A stretch of 8,184 nucleotides of DNA from a bacterium. Lineage in GTDB: Bacteria > Zhuqueibacterota > Zhuqueibacteria > Residuimicrobiales > Krinioviventaceae. The DNA lies in contig JAJRST010000490.1 in assembly GCA_024278645.1 (NCBI GenBank), positions 1 through 8,184 on the forward strand. The letters run 5' to 3'. Positions within the stretch are counted from its first letter, which is position 1; the number at the start of each line of letters is the position of its first letter. The notes beneath the pieces were generated by a model that did no database searches, was not told the origin of the DNA, and saw only the letters and a program-made list of their open reading frames with translations. Below are positions 6,835 to 8,184 of the stretch, one piece after another. A program made the translations under genes and the position numbers.

Positions 6835-6839
6835 AGGAG
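6835..6839 (+). promoter_or_regulatory. AGGAG ribosome binding site supporting a TTG start for the OsmC-family gene
   Basis: AGGAG is followed by TCACAG and then TTG at 6846-6848, giving a 6-base spacing. The in-frame ATG at 6807 lies upstream of this element, has no Shine-Dalgarno of its own, and would add residues (MCKRFFKPIQESQ) that do not look like an OsmC N-terminus. Confidence 0.65.
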
Positions 6840-6845
6840 TCACAG

Positions 6846-7226
6846 TTGAATCTTCGAGTCACATTTCCGGGCAACCTTCGCGTGGATGCGGAGTATGGAC
6901 CTTTTACCATACCGACCAACCAGGACGGCAGCGCGCCGCCGCCGTTTGCACTGTTTCTTGCCTCCATCGGCACTTGCGCCGGCATTTATGTTCTGGCGTT
7001 TTGCAAACAACGCGGCTTGCCGACCGACGGTCTGGAGATCATTCAAAAGATGGACGCCGACCCTGTCACGCAAATGATCAAAAAGCTGACGCTCGACATC
7101 CATCTCCCGGCCGGCTTTCCGGAGAAATACAAAGAGGCCATTATCCGTTCGGCGGATCAGTGCGCCGTTAAAAAGCACATGGTCGAGCCGCCGGCATTTG
7201 AAATCAATACAATTATTTCTTCCTAG
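6846..7226 (+). CDS. OsmC-family protein (putative thiol-dependent peroxidase)
   Basis: Taken from TTG 6846, this encodes 126 residues, starting MNLRVTFPGNLRVDAEYG. OsmC/Ohr-type proteins reduce organic or inorganic hydroperoxides in the cytoplasm using a pair of cysteines. Family features visible are PPPFALFLASIGTCAGIYVL with Cys44 in the GTC position, a central beta stretch KKLTLDIHLP, and a second cysteine, Cys106, in DQCAVKKHM. The 62-residue spacing is near that of E. coli OsmC (Cys59/Cys125). An extra Cys53 lies one helical stretch after Cys44. The protein is closer to the short OsmC/YhfA-like branch than to Ohr, so peroxidase activity is likely but the substrate is unknown. The gene diverges from the glycosylase-msrC unit across a gap of 77 bases and ends in a strong hairpin terminator. 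Confidence 0.88.
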   Translation: MNLRVTFPGNLRVDAEYGPFTIPTNQDGSAPPPFALFLASIGTCAGIYVLAFCKQRGLPTDGLEIIQKMDADPVTQMIKKLTLDIHLPAGFPEKYKEAIIRSADQCAVKKHMVEPPAFEINTIISS

Positions 7227-7250
7227 ACGCCTATCTCTCTCTATATAACC

Positions 7251-7284
7251 GGCTCCGCCCGCAATTGGGCGGGGCCTTTATTAT
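7251..7284 (+). terminator. Intrinsic terminator after the OsmC-family gene
   Basis: GGCTCCGCCC (7251-7260) pairs with GGGCGGGGCC (7267-7276) over 10 bp with one T-G wobble and a GCAATT loop, followed by TTTATTAT. It lies between two convergent genes. The minus-strand side lacks a T-run, so its effect on the leftward Crp/Fnr gene (stop at 7281-7283, just before the stem on that strand) is less certain. Confidence 0.85.
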
Positions 7285-7931
7285 GTGATGCTCTGCCACG
7301 CCTTTTCGCTCACGGAAATTATTTTTTCCTCCCATTGCAGCAGGCCCTCCTTTTTCATGCGCAACAGCACCCGGGACAGCGTTTCCGGCGTCGCGCCAAT
7401 GGCTGCGGCAATATCCTTTTTAGAGACCGCCGGCTTTATGCGAGACTGCTCGCCGTAATTCTCGCGCAGGAACAGCAGCAGCCTGTCCTCCACGTCGTGA
7501 GAGGTGAGATATTTTATCTGGTTGGCGAGATAGCGTTGTTTGCGCATAATCACGGCAATGAAATCGTTGCGAAAATCGGGCTGCTCGAGCAGACAGTGAA
7601 ACTGATGTTTCGGCATCAGAAACACCTGGCTGCGGGTGAGCGCCACGGCGGTGACCGGGTAGTTGCCCGATTCGAAAAGAATAACCTCGCCGAATATCTC
7701 GCCGGGTTTTATCACTTTGATGACGATCTCCTTGCCGTCGGGCATATTTTTATGCAGTTGAATGCGCCCATTAATACAGCAATACACGGCGTAGCCTTTT
7801 TCGCCCTCGGTAAAAAGCATCTCTTTTTTCTCCACTGTTTTCGCCAGGCATATCTGCGCCAACCTGGCCCGACTGGAATCCGAGATGCCTTTAAAGTAAC
7901 CGAATTGTTTTAAAATGGCTTCCTTGTCCAA
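7281..7931 (-). CDS. Crp/Fnr-family transcriptional regulator
   Basis: This encodes 216 residues. An N-terminal cyclic-nucleotide-binding-type beta-roll (about 10-125) contains MLFTEGEKGYAVYCCINGRI and PGEIFGEVILFESGNYPVTAVA. A long dimerisation helix follows (about 118-142). The C-terminal winged helix (about 145-212) has KKDIAAAIGATPETLSRVLLRMKKEG. The recognition helix has E..SR, the residues that read TTGAT half-sites in FNR. In the phosphate-binding cassette the Arg-Ser pair that binds cAMP in CRP is replaced by Pro-Val, so cAMP binding is unlikely. The four cysteines (28, 51, 52, 113) are not in the N-terminal Fe-S arrangement of FNR. The effector is therefore unknown. The only reasonable start is TTG at 7931: an in-frame stop lies at 7950-7952 and the first internal Met is residue 38. 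The Shine-Dalgarno is weak (GAAAG), and a TATAAA (7949-7954, minus) may be the -10 box. Confidence 0.9.
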   Translation of the reverse strand: MDKEAILKQFGYFKGISDSSRARLAQICLAKTVEKKEMLFTEGEKGYAVYCCINGRIQLHKNMPDGKEIVIKVIKPGEIFGEVILFESGNYPVTAVALTRSQVFLMPKHQFHCLLEQPDFRNDFIAVIMRKQRYLANQIKYLTSHDVEDRLLLFLRENYGEQSRIKPAVSKKDIAAAIGATPETLSRVLLRMKKEGLLQWEEKIISVSEKAWQSIT

Positions 7932-8016
7932 AGTAATGCTTTCAAATTTTTATATGCTAAAATCAAATGGCCAACCCCTTTGACCATACTCTTCCATTCG
8001 TGTCGAAAATTCAAAA
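7932..8016. other. Intergenic region upstream of the Crp/Fnr gene
   Basis: These 85 AT-rich bases lie between the stop of the GH26 gene and the TTG start of the regulator, both on the minus strand. I see a possible -10 box (TATAAA, minus strand of 7949-7954) but no good -35 at 17 bases, no clear terminator and no TTGAT-N4-ATCAA site. Confidence 0.4.
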
Positions 8017-8184
8017 TTAGCGGTACATGTCCGGTAAATCATTTTCAAAAATTGTGAACGAATTTTGATAAAACCTGCGAAAATCAGCCTCGCTCCTTTG
8101 ACCGGGATAGGGCGCAAAAAAATGATCTTTCGAGGCGTTTCGCCAGACCAGCGCCCAGGCCGTTTTTTTCGACCGCGCGCTGTA
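8017..8184 (-). CDS. GH26 beta-mannanase, C-terminal end (partial)
   Basis: An open frame enters from the right edge (first codon TAC 8184-8182) and ends at TAA 8017-8019, giving the last 55 residues. It lacks an ATG near the edge and is easily overlooked. The sequence contains WALVWRNASKDHFFAPYPGQ, then SEADFRRFYQNSFTIFENDL and PDMYR. From memory this matches the end of glycoside hydrolase family 26 endo-beta-1,4-mannanases, which carry a (V/L)WRNA...H(F/Y)(Y/F)(A/V)PYPGH motif, a DF..FY.D pattern and a final DLP..Y. These secreted or surface enzymes cut beta-1,4-mannan. The catalytic glutamates lie upstream, outside the window. The usual His after PYPG is Gln here. The end at PDMYR suggests no C-terminal carbohydrate-binding or sorting domain. 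Confidence 0.78.
   Translation of the reverse strand, partial: YSARSKKTAWALVWRNASKDHFFAPYPGQRSEADFRRFYQNSFTIFENDLPDMYR

Noticed and set aside
7231..7246. Short CT-rich repeat (CTATCTCTCTCTATAT)
   Set aside because: It is only about 16 bases, lies in a gap between convergent genes and has no sign of function beyond spacing the terminator.
7979..8007. Rightward promoter starting at TTGACC
   Set aside because: At 17 bases the would-be -10 box is TCGAAA, a poor match, and it would point antisense into the GH26 gene.

Overview
The window is a slice of a bacterial chromosome with mid-range GC and tightly packed genes. Several genes have clear purine-rich Shine-Dalgarno sequences (AGGAG or GGGAG). 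I see no rRNA, tRNA, CRISPR array, insertion sequence, attachment site or replication origin. The gene content (pyruvate:ferredoxin oxidoreductase, a dihydroorotate dehydrogenase-like flavoprotein, an alpha-glucan phosphorylase, the end of a GH26 mannanase) suggests an anaerobic or facultative saccharolytic heterotroph. The phylum cannot be fixed from this sequence; a lineage of the FCB/Calditrichota kind would fit, but that is only a guess.

Layout. Positions 1-1635 read rightward: the 3' end of nifJ, then a dihydroorotate dehydrogenase-like gene, with a long hairpin between them and a strong intrinsic terminator (1658-1694) after them. Positions 1693-5288 read leftward: pgsA (phosphatidylglycerophosphate synthase), the large alpha-glucan phosphorylase glgP and a small three-helix membrane protein. 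The pgsA coding region is broken by a one-base frame discrepancy in a run of six A/T, and a good sigma70-like promoter lies upstream of it. Positions 5388-6768, also leftward, hold a two-gene unit: a HhH-GPD DNA glycosylase and msrC (free methionine-(R)-sulfoxide reductase). Diverging from it is an OsmC-family gene that starts at TTG (6846-7226) and ends in a terminator shared with the convergent Crp/Fnr-family regulator (7281-7931). The right edge holds the last 55 codons of a GH26 beta-mannanase on the minus strand.

Functional themes: carbon and energy flow (PFOR, glucan phosphorolysis, mannan hydrolysis), membrane lipid synthesis, and a small group for oxidative or alkylation damage (glycosylase, MsrC, OsmC) next to a Crp/Fnr-type regulator. 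Most genes belong to known families. No convincing undescribed system is visible. The points that most repay a second look are the pgsA frame break on a U UUU UUC heptamer, the DHOD-like protein whose catalytic signature is altered, and several start sites that simple ATG-based calling would miss.
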